A stretch of 64,000 bases of DNA from contig CM075768.1 in assembly GCA_037974665.1 (NCBI GenBank), positions 2,279,501 to 2,343,500 on the forward strand, given 5' to 3'. Position 1 is the stretch's first letter; each line of letters begins with the position of its first letter. The DNA is from Ehretia macrophylla (taxonomy: Eukaryota; Streptophyta; Magnoliopsida; Boraginales; Ehretiaceae). A program made the translations under genes and the position numbers. Below are positions 35,590-46,962 of the stretch, piece by piece. The notes below the pieces were generated by a model that saw only the letters and a program-made list of their open reading frames with translations, was not told where the DNA came from and ran no database searches.

Positions 35590-36280
35590 TTAATGGTATC
35601 AGAGCGCATGTTAGCTGTCAGCCAAGGTATCCTCGGAATGTGGGTAGTGGTCTAAGCATGCAAGTATGTATTAATTGAAAGAAAAGTGAAACATATGTTA
35701 ATATGTTTATGTGATTAATTTACTTATGTGTCTAACTTTCTATGTGATCAATATGCTTTATGTGTTAAGTGAACTAATGTGGTCAATATGTTTTATGTGA
35801 TAACGTGTCTTAGTACTCAATGTGTTGTAGTTAATATGCATTTTGTGATTAATGTGTATTATGTGACAAATGTGTTTTATGTGATTGAAGTGTCTATGTG
35901 AAGTTAGTTGTTTATGTGATTTTAATTGTTTATAACTAGCTTATGTGAAACAACGTGCTTTAGGTGCTCAATGTACTTTATGTGACCAATATGAGTTACG
36001 TGATGAACTTGTCTTATGTGAAGTTTGTTGTTTATGTGACTTTAATTGTTTAGCCTATGTACTAAGTTGGAACGGAGGCGTATAACTATGAATGGATTGT
36101 TGAAGGAGTGATTATTGTATAATATAGTTGGGTTGTTTATTGTTGAATGTTTGTGGAGTTGGTTGTATGAGTTGTGAGGAGGTTGGTTTAGAGCCTCGGT
36201 GTCCTAATTACTGTCGCTATATTGCCGAAATTCCGTTGCGTCCTGACTGATTGTAGGTAGGGTCGAGTTGGGGCGTGACA
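35590..36280 (+). repeat. Partial second internal head and LTR tail at the end of L2
   Basis: After the 3' LTR end (35589) a second primer site (35594-35605) and leader appear, nearly identical to 19848-20308. They jump at 36051 (TTGTTTA|GCCTATG) into an LTR tail that runs to 36280 and the target duplication GGAGG. This is what a tandem LTR-internal-LTR-internal-LTR array would leave after a deletion. TA at the join is shared by both sides. Confidence 0.8.
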
Positions 36281-36559
36281 GGAGGTGTCATGGAGGGAAG
36301 GGCTAGAGAGGTACCTCGGGTGCGTGAGTAATGGGGAGTTACAAAAAGAACGGTTGAGATCGTGATGGCGTTTGGAGCTACACCAACTAGAGTATCATTT
36401 ATTGATTGGTCATTATAGTTAATGTGTTTATATTGTTATTGATGATTATTGTGTGTTTACTTCTCAAATGATGATTTCCAAGGAATATAGTAAGTACTGT
36501 TAGAAATCTATCAAATCCTCACTGGGCTTGTTTTATATAAGTTCACTCTCAATTATTGC

Positions 36560-36661
36560 ATGCATACAGGTGTTACCGATCCAGATTACGGGTACGTGCC
36601 TCCAGAAGAGGATAATGTGCCATATGTGGACGAGTCTTATATGCCAGAGTCTTGTCCTTGA
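36560..36661 (+). CDS. Short acidic reading frame in T2 3' LTR
   Basis: ATG at 36560, 33 codons, stop at 36659-36661. It contains GVTDPDYGYVPPEEDN and PYVDESYMPES. It differs from the 5' LTR copy, which stops four codons earlier (11189). Homologous to the L2 and solo-LTR frames. Function unknown. Confidence 0.38.
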   Translation: MHTGVTDPDYGYVPPEEDNVPYVDESYMPESCP

Positions 36662-37082
36662 TATCTGATGTTGTACCTTTTGTTATATTGTATATTAAAA
36701 CTAGTTGGTTTGTATTTATTTAGAAGTTTATGATATATGAGATGTTGTAAAGATATTGGATTAAAAGTGCTAGTTTAGTGGTCTCGTTTTTGGAATATGG
36801 TTAGGCTACTAGATTAGTTATAATTTATTTTGGGAATGTATGTTATATAGTAAATGTATGATGTTGGAACGGAGGTGTATAACCTATGGATGCAATGGTA
36901 AAGAATGTTTATTGTATGTTGTGGTTATGTTGTTAATTGTTGAATTATTGTGGAGTTAGATGTATGAGTTTCGAAGAGGTTGGTTTAGAGCCTTGTTGTC
37001 CTAATTACTGTCGTTATAATGCCAAAATTCCGTTGCGTCCTGACTGATCGTAGGAGGGGTCGAGTTGGGGCGTTACAATTCC

Positions 37083-38652
37083 GATCTAAATTGACAGAGT
37101 TATAACCAATTTAATGCATGTATGTCTTGACTGTCCAGACTGAAGGCTATTCTAGGGTGATTTTGAAAATGGAAAATTCAGATATTTAAAACGATGGAAT
37201 CTGACATTTCATAAAACATGAAAGTTGTTCCTAACTGCCTAATATAGCTATTGTGAAAGTTTTGTTCTATTCCGAGGTCGTTTACTATTTCTAATGCTCA
37301 AAAGAAACTTAAGGCAGTGAGTTGTCAAATTTAACAAAAATCCCATAACCTAGTGTCTCGTGTGTTTTCTAGCATGAAAATGATTTTTCCTCAGGTTTTT
37401 TCCAATTTTTTATAAAATCATCCAGCCATAAAAAGGCATTTAAATTTCTGGTTGGACAAATCTGTCTAGTAAAGTCATTCCGAAAATTCTTGCATGTTCT
37501 AGCTTCTAAATCATCAACATCAACTACTATACAACCAAGAAACCTCTAGCAACTTAAATAAGCAAAAATCAACCATATTTACATAGCTAGATACAAGCTT
37601 CATCATCAAGAACATTCAAAAAAGTCTAGCAACTACATCTTTGATTTAAATCATCAACAACAAGCTCCAACAACATTTCAGCCATGGATTTGCAATTATA
37701 ACTCCATACAAGCCTCATAAATCCATCAATATGCATTTATATCTCATAAATAAACATTTTGAAAGAACCCTCACCTGAAATTCGAGATTAGGAGAAGCAA
37801 GAACAACCTTGAAGCTAGCTAAAAGATGCAAGACAAGGCTTTGAAAATAGCTTGAAACCCTTCCTTTTTCTTCTTGTTCTTCTTCTCTTATTTTCAGTCG
37901 TGTGTGTAAGTGTTTGGTGTGCTAAATCTGATGTGTGTGTGTGTGTTTTGTCTGTATATGTTTTTGTTTTGTAGAGATTGGTAGGTAGGATATTTAGTTT
38001 AAGTACCAAATGACCAACAAACCCTTCTAACTTTGTTTTATTAACTAGTTTGCCACTTAGTTGCCTACTAACTAATCTAGTTACTTATTTGCTAATTGGT
38101 AATGTTTAATTGTTTTGTACAATGCCTAAAACACCCAAATCTACATGAATGCATGTAAGTGCTCGCTAAACGAGGCAGACACGCGCAAAATCCTTTCATA
38201 TCTAAATGTCTTACCTTTTTCTTTTTCTTTTTTTTCTCCTTGTTTCCCTCGGCTATTCCTCTCTCTCTTTCTTTTCTTCATATAGTCGTGTGTCCTAAGT
38301 GTAGTTTATAAGCCAATCCTAGTCCTAGGTAGTTTAATTAGTTTCCAAGACAAAGTTTAGATAATTGTACTTTGGTCCCAAAGTTTTCTAATGCTTGTAA
38401 AACTACCCGAAAGTTACTTTACTTAACTCCTATAATTCTAACTTAATTTCTATTGCACCTAATAAGCATTTAAGATATATAGGGCATTAAAATATATTTA
38501 ACTAATGTCTACTTTATCTAAAACACTCAAATGCACATAAAACGGGGTAAATGTACCTAGGAGTCCGTGAATACAAGTAAGATGATACAAATGCACATTG
38601 AATACTTATAAACTCATATAAATAAATACATGAATGTGTGCGGGGCTTCACA
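37083..38652 (-). other. Last piece of the Z2 solo LTR
   Basis: This non-coding piece of Z2 lies between T2 and the G0 pol remainder. It holds the predicted donor (GTGA complement at 37771-37774), a CT-rich tract and TG repeat (37860-37960) and a second pyrimidine-rich tract (38213-38280). It ends GGGGCTTCACA. Confidence 0.75.
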
Positions 38653-38657
38653 GCGAG

Positions 38658-41514
38658 AGATTGAGTTTGTGATTAATGTGTTTCCAGGTACTTAGCCCAT
38701 CCTTAAATCATCATACAGAATGGCACCAACAGAGCTTTATGAGTAGAAAATTCAGTTGCAGAGGTTGTTAGAGAAGGGTTTTATTCAGTAGAGTTCAATA
38801 CCGTGGGGAGCACCTATTTTATTTGTGAAAAGAAAAAAGACGGCACCTTAAGATTGTGCATTAATTAGCGGGGTTTAAATCAGGTGATAATCAAGAACAG
38901 GTATCCTTTGCCACTGATTGATAAGTTGTTTGATCAATTGCAGGGAGCTAAAATATACTCTAAATTTGACTTGAGGCAAGGTTACTATCATCTTCGGATT
39001 CGTAAGGAGGATGTTCAAAAGTCTGATTTTCGGACTTGATACGGGTATTATGAATTTGTGGTTATGCCCTTTCGTCTAACTAATGTGCCTGTAGCATTCA
39101 TAGATCTTATGCATCGAGTATTCCAACCATACTTGGATCAGTTTGTGGTAATCTTTATTGATAATATTCTGGTGTATTCTAAAACCGAATCTGAGAATGA
39201 ACAACATCTGCGCCTTGTCCTACAGAAGCTTCAACAACACCAATTGTATGCAAAGTTCAGTATGTGTGAATTATGGTTGCACCAAATATCTTTTTTGGGT
39301 TATATGATTACACAGTAGGGTATTTCAGTGGATACCGCAAGGATAGAGGCTATTATGTCTTGGTAAAGGCTGGAGAACATGATGGAGGTTCGTTGCTTCC
39401 ATGGATTGGCGGGTTACTACTACAAATTTATTAAGGATTTTTCAAAGATTGTAGGGCCAATTTCTAAACTAACTCAGAAAATGACGAGCTTTGCATGGGA
39501 TAAGAAGTATGAGCAGGGTTTTTAGGAGTTGAAAAAGAAGTTGACTATAGCTCCAATACTTGCTTTGCTGGAGAGAACGAAGAATCTGGTTATCTACAAT
39601 GATGCCTCTAAAGAGGGCTTAGGTTTTGTTCTTATGCAACATGGTCAAGTTATCGCCTATGTTTTGAGAAAGTTAAAGCCATATAAGGAGAACTATCTGA
39701 CGCATGATCTAGAGTTGGCAGCCATAGTATTTGCTTTGAAGAAATGACACCACTATCTTTGGGGCAGTAAGTTTGAAATCTTCACTGATCATAAAAGCTT
39801 GAAGTACTTGTTCTCTCAAAAGGAATTGAATATGAGGCAGAGGATATGGATGGAGCTTCTAGATGATTATAATTGTTCTATCAATTATCTGCCAGGAAAA
39901 GCAAGTGTTGTGGCGGATGCTCTTAGCCGGAAGGCGAGCAATACAATGTTGGTAGTTAAAGAGTGAGAGTTGTTTGAATAAGCTATTTATTAGAAGCTGG
40001 AGTTGACTCAAGTTGGAGTTATGTGTGCTCATTTGCAGATTCAACCATTGTTGTTGTCTCATATTCGAGAAGCTCATAAACTTGATAAGCAGCTTCAGAA
40101 AATCAAAGATCATATTAAAGATGATGAGTCAGGCTTCAAATTACATGAGGATGGTATTCTACGGTTCCAGAACAGGGTATGTGTTCCCGATGATCCGAAT
40201 TGAAGGAAATGAATTCTTGAAGAAGCTCACAATTCTAAATATATAATTCATCCCGGTGGAACCAAGATGTATTGGGATTTGAAGCAACAACTGGTGGAAA
40301 AACATGAAGAAGGACATTGCTCAGTTTGTATCTAGATATTTGACTGGTCAACGGGTGAAAGTAGAGCATCAGCGACCAGTAGGGTTACTTCAGCCATTGG
40401 CAATACCAAAATAGAAATGGGAGCATGTTACCATGGATTTTCTAATCGATTTGCCCAGATCACCGAGAGGGTTTGATGCGGTTTGGGTTGTAGTGGATAG
40501 ATTGACCAAGACTGCCCACTTTATTCCGATGAATAAGCGTGATAATCTTGATAAGTTGGTGGATCTTTATGTGGAGAATAGTGTGAAACTGCATGAAGTT
40601 CCAGTGAGCATTGTATTAGATCGAGATCCTCGGTTTAAATCTCGATTTTGGTAGCGTCTACAAGCAACTTTGGGTACTCAATTGAATTTTAGCACATCAT
40701 ATCATCCTCAGACCGATGGTCAATCGGAGAGAACAATTCAGATTCTGGAAAATATGTCAAGATCTTGTGTATTAGACTTCGGGAAGAATTGAGAGAATCA
40801 TTTGCCACTGGCCGAGTTTGCCTATAACAATAGTTATCAAGCGACTATTGGGATAGCACCTTATGCAACTTTGTATGGGCGTAAATGTCAATCGCCATTG
40901 TATTGGGATGAAGTCAGGGAGATGAAAATTGTTGATCCAACTTTGATGCTGGAACTTCTAGACAAAATTAAGAATGTTCATCTAATCAGGCAGAGAATAC
41001 TGACAGCTCAGAGCCGACACAAGAGTTATGCTGATAAACATCAACGGAAGTTAGAATTTGAGATTGGTGATTCGGTGTTCTTGAAGATATCTCCTCGTAA
41101 AGGCTTGGTACGGCTTGGTAAGGGCGAAAAGTTGAGTTCGAGGTTTGTTGTGCGGTTTGAGATTCTTAGCAGAGTTGACAATTTGGCATACCACTTGGCT
41201 TTACCAGCTAGTCTCTCCAAAATCCATGATGTTTTCCATGTCTCTATGCTCAGAAAGTATCATCCTGATCCTTCTCATGTGTTGGAGCCAAAGCCTTTGC
41301 ATTTGGGTGAAAATCTATCTTATGAGGAACAACCAATTCGTATCCTCGATTATAAGGATCGAGAGTTGAGATCAAAGAAGATTTCGATGGTGAAAGTATT
41401 GTGGGATCATCATGGCATTGAGAAAGCTACTTAGGAAAGGAGTGATCAGGTTGAACAACAGTTTCCAAATTTGTTCCGAGTAGCAAGTAAGAATTTCGAG
41501 GACGAAATTTCTTT
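38658..41514 (+). pseudogene. pol: G0 pol pseudogene, second part (RT, RNase H, integrase, chromodomain-like tail)
   Basis: This continues the gene broken at 4859. RT covers about 38658-39330; the catalytic pair reads FIDN (39160-39165), so the second metal-binding Asp is lost. RNase H spans 39580-39930, and its motif reads YNDAS. The integrase zinc finger has lost both Cys (YLTG in place of CxxC near 40340-40350). The integrase core keeps D (40436), D (40619) and E (40727). The frame moves by one between 40203 and 40433. The 40802-41434 frame covers GRKCQSPLYW, SPRKG and HDVFHVS to the chromodomain-like HHGIEKAT. Many in-frame stops. Confidence 0.9.
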
Positions 41515-41527
41515 AAGTGGGGGAGGG
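41492..41527 (+). other. Hairpin and polypurine tract of G0
   Basis: AATTTCG (41492-41498), loop AGGA, CGAAATT (41503-41509), then AAGTGGGGGAGGG (41515-41527) just before the LTR. Here the hairpin overlaps the last pol codons (SKNFEDEIS), yet the same structure persists in the non-coding elements. Confidence 0.8.
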
Positions 41528-41529
41528 TA

Positions 41530-43685
41530 TGACCTGATATTGACTTTTATGCTAGTTACATGTTTAATTGTTTTTTTATGTGCAAAAATTATATGTTTAC
41601 TTAATTTACTACTTAACATGTGCAATTATATGTTTTACATATGTTTATGAGCTTAAAAGTGCATTCGAAACTCGTTTTAACTCCTAAGTATGTATTTTCG
41701 TCTTCTTTGACCACGTAAAGGTTAAATACCGTATTCTAGCTAAAATTAAGCCTAAGACTTGTCTTTTAACATCTTAGATACTCACTAGAGCTTTAGAAAT
41801 AAGTTGAGAATCAGTTTGGAGTATTAACTTAGCCATTGACCATGTTAAGTGACTTTGACCATAGCTTTGACCCTTTGAACTTCTATTTAATCACCAAAAT
41901 AGTACAAAATTCCAAAATTTGCTCATCTTCTTCTCTCTTTCAGCCGAGAGCAAGCTAAAGTCATGAATAGTGAAACCTAAGTCTAATTTGCAAATATTTG
42001 GAGTTAAGGGTAGAACCAAGGCTCAAACCAAGCATTTTTGAACTCGTCTCGTTGTCTACCATCTTTTTACTAATCGATTTTTCCTTTATTTTGCAGAAAA
42101 AGGTAAGGGGCTTTTCTAACTAATCTTTCAAAACTCATTTTTATTGCTATATATTGCTAATACTACACTTGTATCTTGCTAATTAGGTCTTAGAGAACAT
42201 ATTTCATGAATATTAGCTTGTATTAACTAGAATTTTTTGTAGTTAGAATTTTTGTGTTGTATGTTGAATTGTATGGCTAAAATTTGGTGTAATCTTGAAT
42301 TCTAGCTTTAATATGAAGTTAATATATGATTATATGCCATCCTAGCTTAACAAATTAGCTTGATAATGCAAATTGGAACAAAAATAGAGTTGTTGTCATG
42401 GCTGAAATTTTGGCTTTTTGGGACGTTTGGGGCTGATTCTTTGGGCAGTTTTGTGCAGCCATTAGGCTTCCTATTTTGTTCCATAATATGGTTAATAAGC
42501 ATTTTAATTGTTGGGTAAAAATGTGGTCAAGTGAAGGGTGGTCATTGGTTGTTTGAAAGAAGAATGCTAAATGGCTAATGTTTTGGGTTGAAAATGGTTG
42601 ATTTAAGTGCAAATATGTCCTCTTGTGTGGTGTGTGTGCTAAATGCTCGTGTTGGTGACCTTTGGGCGGCCTTGGAAGAGTTTTAGTAGCATGCTAGGTT
42701 GGTTATAGGCTAAGTGAGGTTTAGTTTAGGGTATGGTGGTATTAATGCATTATATGTTGTTAAAATTAGTTTATATGTTCCTAAAATTGCATTAGTGTTC
42801 GGGGAAACAACCTACTTTGTTGTTCTCCCTTATTTGTCATGATGTGTGAATGTGTTATGTGCAATTACATGATGCGTGAATGCGAAGGGTTACAACCTTT
42901 AAATAGACACGGTAGCATTTATGTAGCACTAAGAGGCATAGGGCTTGCCAGGCGATGACATGACTATCGGGGTTCTAATCCCTATCCTGTTGTGAATAGA
43001 GAATTCACAAGGTTTGGGTTGTAGGTTTTGATGTACATCCGGATTACATCTGCATGGCGTATATGGGATGAGTTCGTGAGGAGTATAAAGGATCGGTATC
43101 AAAAGAACGAGCATATCCTTCTTATGTGGTTATTTACATTCTCGCGCATTTATAACTATTGTATGTTCATGTTCATGTCATGCTTTCGAAATAGGTTTCA
43201 AAACCTTCCTTACTCCCTCCTCACTGAGTTCATCGAAACTCACCCCATTTGCTAACGTTTTAGTTGAGCCTGAAGTGGTCGAGTATGTGGAGTACTTGAA
43301 TGTTGAGCCCGTAATTGAGGCCGTGGTTGAGCTAGTGGCTTAATTGGCTTGTTTGATGATATTTATGCTTATGAACTTGTTGTATTTACTATTTTGGAGT
43401 TTATGAACTTTATGTAATAAATGTTAAGTTTAGATGTTACTTTCATTTTGTCAGGCTTCTAATGAATTCCATAAGTCTTTATTCTGTATTGTATAGGTGA
43501 TAAGCTTATGTATCTCATTATGAGGCCAGTAATTTGATGATCATGATGTGGTTGGGAGAAAAGACATGTGTTGAGGTTGAATCTTGAATGTTTGTGGTTA
43601 TATGAAGTATTTTTTTGTAGGTTTAATTATTTGGTAGTCCATATTATGGCCGTTATAATGCCGAAATTCCATCATGTGTGTGACA
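41530..43685 (+). repeat. 3' LTR of G0
   Basis: It starts TGACCTGATATTGAC after the polypurine tract and ends GTGTGACA, about 2156 bp. TTGACC boxes lie at 41836, 41855 and 41867. The donor-like AAAAAG|GTAAGG is at 42102/42103. The acceptor GCTAACGTTTTAG, with a branch-site-like CTAAC, is at 43263/43264. A polyadenylation-type AATAAA is at 43416-43421. Its right target duplication cannot be checked because the 5' end is outside the window. The 5' flank of Y's LTR (60800-61890) resembles this LTR in reverse. Confidence 0.8.
43263..43343 (+). CDS. Short acidic reading frame in G0 3' LTR
   Basis: 26 codons from the predicted acceptor to TAA at 43341-43343, reading VEPEVVEYVEYLNVEPVIEA and then a short Val/Glu-rich end. 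No ATG of its own. The spacing EPE..YV...EP.(V/I).E parallels the solo-LTR peptide (EPELGYV...EPYVDE), and the codon phase at the junction is the same. Function unknown. Confidence 0.3.
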   Translation, partial: VEPEVVEYVEYLNVEPVIEAVVELVA

Positions 43686-43997
43686 ACTACTAAAAGTGCT
43701 GCATTGGACAGTTTGTGCAACTTCTATTCTTAGGGACATAACTCAGTGAATTTAACTTCAAATTGAGCTCTGTTTGATTCTAAAGGTATTTGCATTTGAT
43801 AATCTATATCCCTACAAAATTTCATAATTTTTGAAGAACCGTAGATAGGTTAACTGAACCAATAAAATTGTGCTATGCTACTAGCTAACGGAATGCTTGT
43901 GTTGCAAGTATTATGGTGGCCTACCTTATCACCTATTGAATGATATCAAAGTGCTAAACGAAGTGTTATATAATGTTAAATGTGTTGAGATGCAACC
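43686..43997. other. Unassigned sequence between G0 and element H
   Basis: 312 bp of AT-rich DNA. A phrase near 43735-43790 (ACATAACTCAGTGAATTTAA) resembles the non-coding LTR phrase around 50830-50870, so this may be an eroded LTR fragment. I see no gene, terminal motif or target duplication. Confidence 0.4.
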
Positions 43998-44003
43998 TGT
44001 AAC

Positions 44004-46962
44004 TGTGATAACCCGAACCCGGCATGCATTTAATAGCACTTGACTGCATTTGATTAAATGTTTAATTAGTTAAAATAAACCATTTTGCACTATTTTAATA
44101 TTTCTCTTGGAAGCATTTAGTAGTTGTATATTGAATAATTAAAAGATTATTATCTATTTCTAATAATTATAGTAATTGAATTTATTCTCTTGTGATTAAT
44201 TAAGTATCATCTTAAATGTTAAGGTTTAATTGTATTTGACTACGTGTTTATATTAACTTTCATTTGTAGCTTAATATTAACTTCATAATTCTTTAAAATA
44301 TTCTAGAAATAGTTAAATTAATTATTTTAAATGAATATTGATTACCTTGATTGTTTTGATTATTTTAATAATCGGTTTTGGTTGTCTTGCATTAAAATCA
44401 CTTGGTTTTCAAATAAATAAAAAGTAGCTCTGAGCCGGAGTAAATTTTAAACTATGATGCTTTCCAAAAATGATATATATTTCTTAGATTCTTTGAGATT
44501 TAATTGTTAATCTTATATTGTCGCAAAGTGCATAGCATATCGAGAGCGATAATTAGGAAATGAATTCGAGTCCTCAGCAAATAGTGAAACTAGTATTTTA
44601 GTGCCTTAAATTTTATAATTTAATTGTTGTTAGCTAGAATTGATATTTCCTTAGTTGTTTTAGCCTAAAAATGCATAAAAACAAGTCTTTTGACCAACTT
44701 AAGCTATTTTGACTAAGGCTTGACCCTTTGACCAAAGACTTATCACCTTATAAGCTTAAAACAAGCAAAATGAAAAAAAATAAATAAAAGCTGAAAACAG
44801 CTTGTGCAGGCCGAAACCAAGAAGGAAAAAGAAAAAAAAATTCAACCTTTCAAATCTTCAAATCTTCGCGTGAGCTCGTGCGGGTGGTTTCCGAGGTCTC
44901 CAGCGTTGTTTACCTAGTGACTAGGAGTGCCTAAGGTGAGGGAAGCACGTTATTTGCGCATTTAAATGTCAAGTATGTTAACTTTGTGATTTTTAGATTT
45001 TATCTGGAGATTGTTGTTTTAATCGTTTTGTAGCTTCTAGAATGTTCCTTAGCAATTGTGGAACATGTATTTATAGTTTTTTAACATTCTCTGCGGTTGA
45101 ATGTTGAGATTGTAAATTAAAATGTCAATTGAATAGTAATTTATGAATAGTAAACCCTTGATTCGATAAAGTTGCGCTGTTATGCTATCCGTTGATGTAG
45201 AAATGTGCTAGGTATGCTAGAATGCCTAAATGCATGGTTTGTTTGGGTTGTGTAATGGAAAAAATGAGAAATATGCCTTGGTGAAAGTCAGGGTCGTTAG
45301 GGTCGAGTTTGGCGTTTTCTCGTTTTGTGTGTTGGCATTGTTTCGGGAGGCCATGGAAGCACTTTTGGTGAGAGTATAGCATTAGTTGGGCGTTTGGTTG
45401 GTATAGTTGTAGTTCAAACGAGCAAAGGGGAAAATCAGGGCTTTGCGTGAATTCTAGGGTTAAGTAGGGTTTCGGGGTCTTTAGACGTGCCTTATGGTGA
45501 CCTAGGAGGATTGGTGAAGTCGGTTTCCAAAGCTCGTGGCTCGTTTGAAAGTAGTAGCGTTTTGAAAGCTTGGGTCATTTTTGGGATTTTGTGTGTTTTC
45601 ATAGTATATTGCCTATAGAATGTTTATAATGCTTATAGAATGTTTATAATGTTTATAGAATGTTTATAATGCCTATAGAATGCTTATAATGTCTATAGAA
45701 TACTTATTATTGCTTGATAATGTTGTTGGTGTTGTTCTTGTTACATATTTGATTGTAAATGCTTGTTAATGCTTGTTAATGCTTATTACGCTTGTTAGAG
45801 TTGATTGTTGATTGAAATGTTTATCAATTGTTGATAATGCTTGATATCTTGTTTATCGCTCGTTTATCGCCTTGTATCGAGTCTTGCATTGCATAGTGTC
45901 CAGCGCGTGAGTGATGGGCCTCTCTGGGTAGCCTCGGGTTGCCAGTGTTGGTTGCTCTAGCTCCGTGGCTATTCCCTTTTCTCGCTTGGGTTGCCTCCCA
46001 GAGAGATTTGGGTCGTAGAATTGATGGTTACTCCCGGGGTATTCCAAACTGGTGTTATAAGGTGGTTGCGCACTTATTGTCATCGTTGTCAACATCAAGC
46101 TCGAGATTGATGTATCGCTCGTGAAATGGTATATTGCTCGTAAGAGTGAACCATAGCCTTCAGAGTGTGGTATAGCTTTGAATGGTTGTGTTAATGCTTT
46201 ATTGAATGTTTAAAGTATTGTCGTTTGTATTGAATGCTTTCTTATTGACTTTATTGCTTAGTTGTGTATATTGTATTGCACAACTTTCTTTCTCTCCAAC
46301 TCGATATCTGTCTCGCCCTCACTGAGTATACGTGTTGTGTATACTCACTCCTCACCACCACATTTCAGGAAATGTCTTGTTAGCTAGAAAGTTCGTGGTT
46401 ACATGAAAGTTCGTGCTTGAAGAGTTGTCTTGCGTGCTATGTGGCTTGAGTTGTCAAAGATGTAAAGATGTATGTTCATATGTTGTGTGTATTTATTGTT
46501 AAAAGAAATGTAATTTAAATTAGCTAAGTAGTTGAGGTAGATTGATAAGCTAGTTATATATTCAGTAGTATAGTTTAACTTCGATGCATGTTTGTAATTG
46601 TCTAAAGGAAAAGAGCTAGAATGGTATGATAGTATATTTTATGCAGTAGATTAGTATGGCTTAATTGTCAAGTTTGAATGTACTTGTCAAGGATGAAAAG
46701 AGATAGGTTAGCTTTTAAACTGGAAATGTATATATATATGCTGTGTTTAATTGTTGAGAACCAAGGCTCGGATGGCCTTGAGGTGTTCGTATGGTTGGAC
46801 ACGGTGTTGGTCCACTTATATGCTGTCGCAGGTTTTACATTTCGCCTAGAAACAGGGGAGACTCCATCCGTCTTTCCCTAAAATTTTGCCCGGGATTGGA
46901 ATTGGGTTGTGATTAGATCGATTGATAGAACTCCCGGTCTCGAGAGGGATCGGGGTGTTACA
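44004..46962 (+). mobile_element. Solo LTR of family A (subfamily a), inserted at the terminus of H
   Basis: It starts TGTGATAACCCGAACCCGGC and ends GATCGGGGTGTTACA, 2959 bp, with a perfect GTAAC duplication (43999-44003, 46963-46967). It landed in bases 2-6 of the H LTR. It is longer than the A1 LTRs, partly through extra AT-rich sequence near 44060-44350 and a tandem array at 45611-45710. Four W-boxes lie at 44690-44733 and the 8-bp hairpin at 46324-46346. Confidence 0.95.
45611..45710 (+). repeat. About 20-bp tandem repeat (five units)
   Basis: Units of the form CTATAGAATGTTTATAATG(C/T) repeat about five times. A1 has a single such unit at the same LTR position (26931-26950), so this is a local expansion in the solo LTR. 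A shorter TTAATGCTTG repeat follows at 45760-45790. Confidence 0.8.

Larger units (their letters stand above)
18290..36280 (+). mobile_element. L2: non-coding LTR retrotransposon (LARD-like) inside the T2 3' LTR
   Basis: L2 has LTRs related to T2's, a primer site (19852-19863), an internal region of 2787 bp (19848-22634) without gag or pol, and a polypurine tract (22619-22634). The flanks are GGATG (18285-18289) and GGAGG (36281-36285), one mismatch. Its leader resembles T2's, so it is best read as a non-autonomous relative mobilised by T2-type proteins. The 3' end is complex: foreign DNA, element A1 and a solo LTR lie in the 3' LTR, and a partial second internal region plus LTR tail follow (35590-36280). 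Confidence 0.88.
9156..37077 (+). mobile_element. T2: complete Tekay-type Ty3/gypsy retrotransposon, with nested insertions
   Basis: T2 has a 5' LTR (9156-11619), a primer site, a leader, a single-frame gag-pol (11913-about 16600), a polypurine tract and a 3' LTR (16627-18289 plus 36286-37077). The flanks are ATTCT (9151-9155) and ATTCC (37078-37082). Outside the duplication the flanks join into a sequence that is also found uninterrupted near 50830 (ACTCAATTCCGATCTAAATT), which supports the insertion model. The 3' LTR was later hit by L2. Gag-pol has about 17 in-frame stops, so T2 is no longer autonomous. Confidence 0.92.
16627..37077 (+). repeat. 3' LTR of T2, interrupted by L2
   Basis: The first part is 16627-18289 and the second 36286-37077, about 2455 bp in total. 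The break falls in the conserved block after CAGCTCGCATGACGG. The 5' LTR reads continuously there (10810-10830). The second part begins with the target duplication copy GGAGG. It carries the short acidic frame at 36560-36661 and ends GGGGCGTTACA. Confidence 0.92.
4860..38652 (-). mobile_element. Z2: reversed solo LTR splitting G0 pol
   Basis: Z2 runs from TGTCACAACCCC (4860) to GGGGCTTCACA (38652), flanked by GCAAG (4855-4859) and GCGAG (38653-38657), a 5-bp duplication with one mismatch. Without its nested insertions (5863-8458 and 9156-37082) it is about 3.27 kb. It has no internal coding region, primer site or polypurine tract, so it is a solo LTR left by LTR-LTR recombination. On the minus strand it has a GTGAGGG donor-like site (37771-37774), a strong TTACAG acceptor-like site at 5593/5594, and the CT-rich plus GT-repeat block (37860-37960). 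The host join reads as continuous pol. Confidence 0.85.
2828..43685 (+). mobile_element. G0: decayed Tekay-type Ty3/gypsy retrotransposon, 5' LTR outside the window
   Basis: G0 is the oldest forward element seen. Its visible parts are a leader (2828-3074), gag (3075-about 4332), the start of pol (4334-4859), the rest of pol (38658-41514), a hairpin and polypurine tract (41492-41527) and a 3' LTR (41530-43685). The 33.8 kb between 4860 and 38657 is nested insertions. The lineage call rests on the RT/RNase H motifs, the integrase GPF-type module and the chromodomain-like end with HHGIEKAT near 41410-41434. The element cannot be autonomous: it has many stops, at least two frame changes and lost catalytic residues. 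A chromovirus other than Tekay is possible but less likely. Confidence 0.85.

Noticed and set aside
45611-45710. A CRISPR-like array
   Set aside because: The units are contiguous, imperfect and without spacers; it is a slippage repeat inside a plant LTR.
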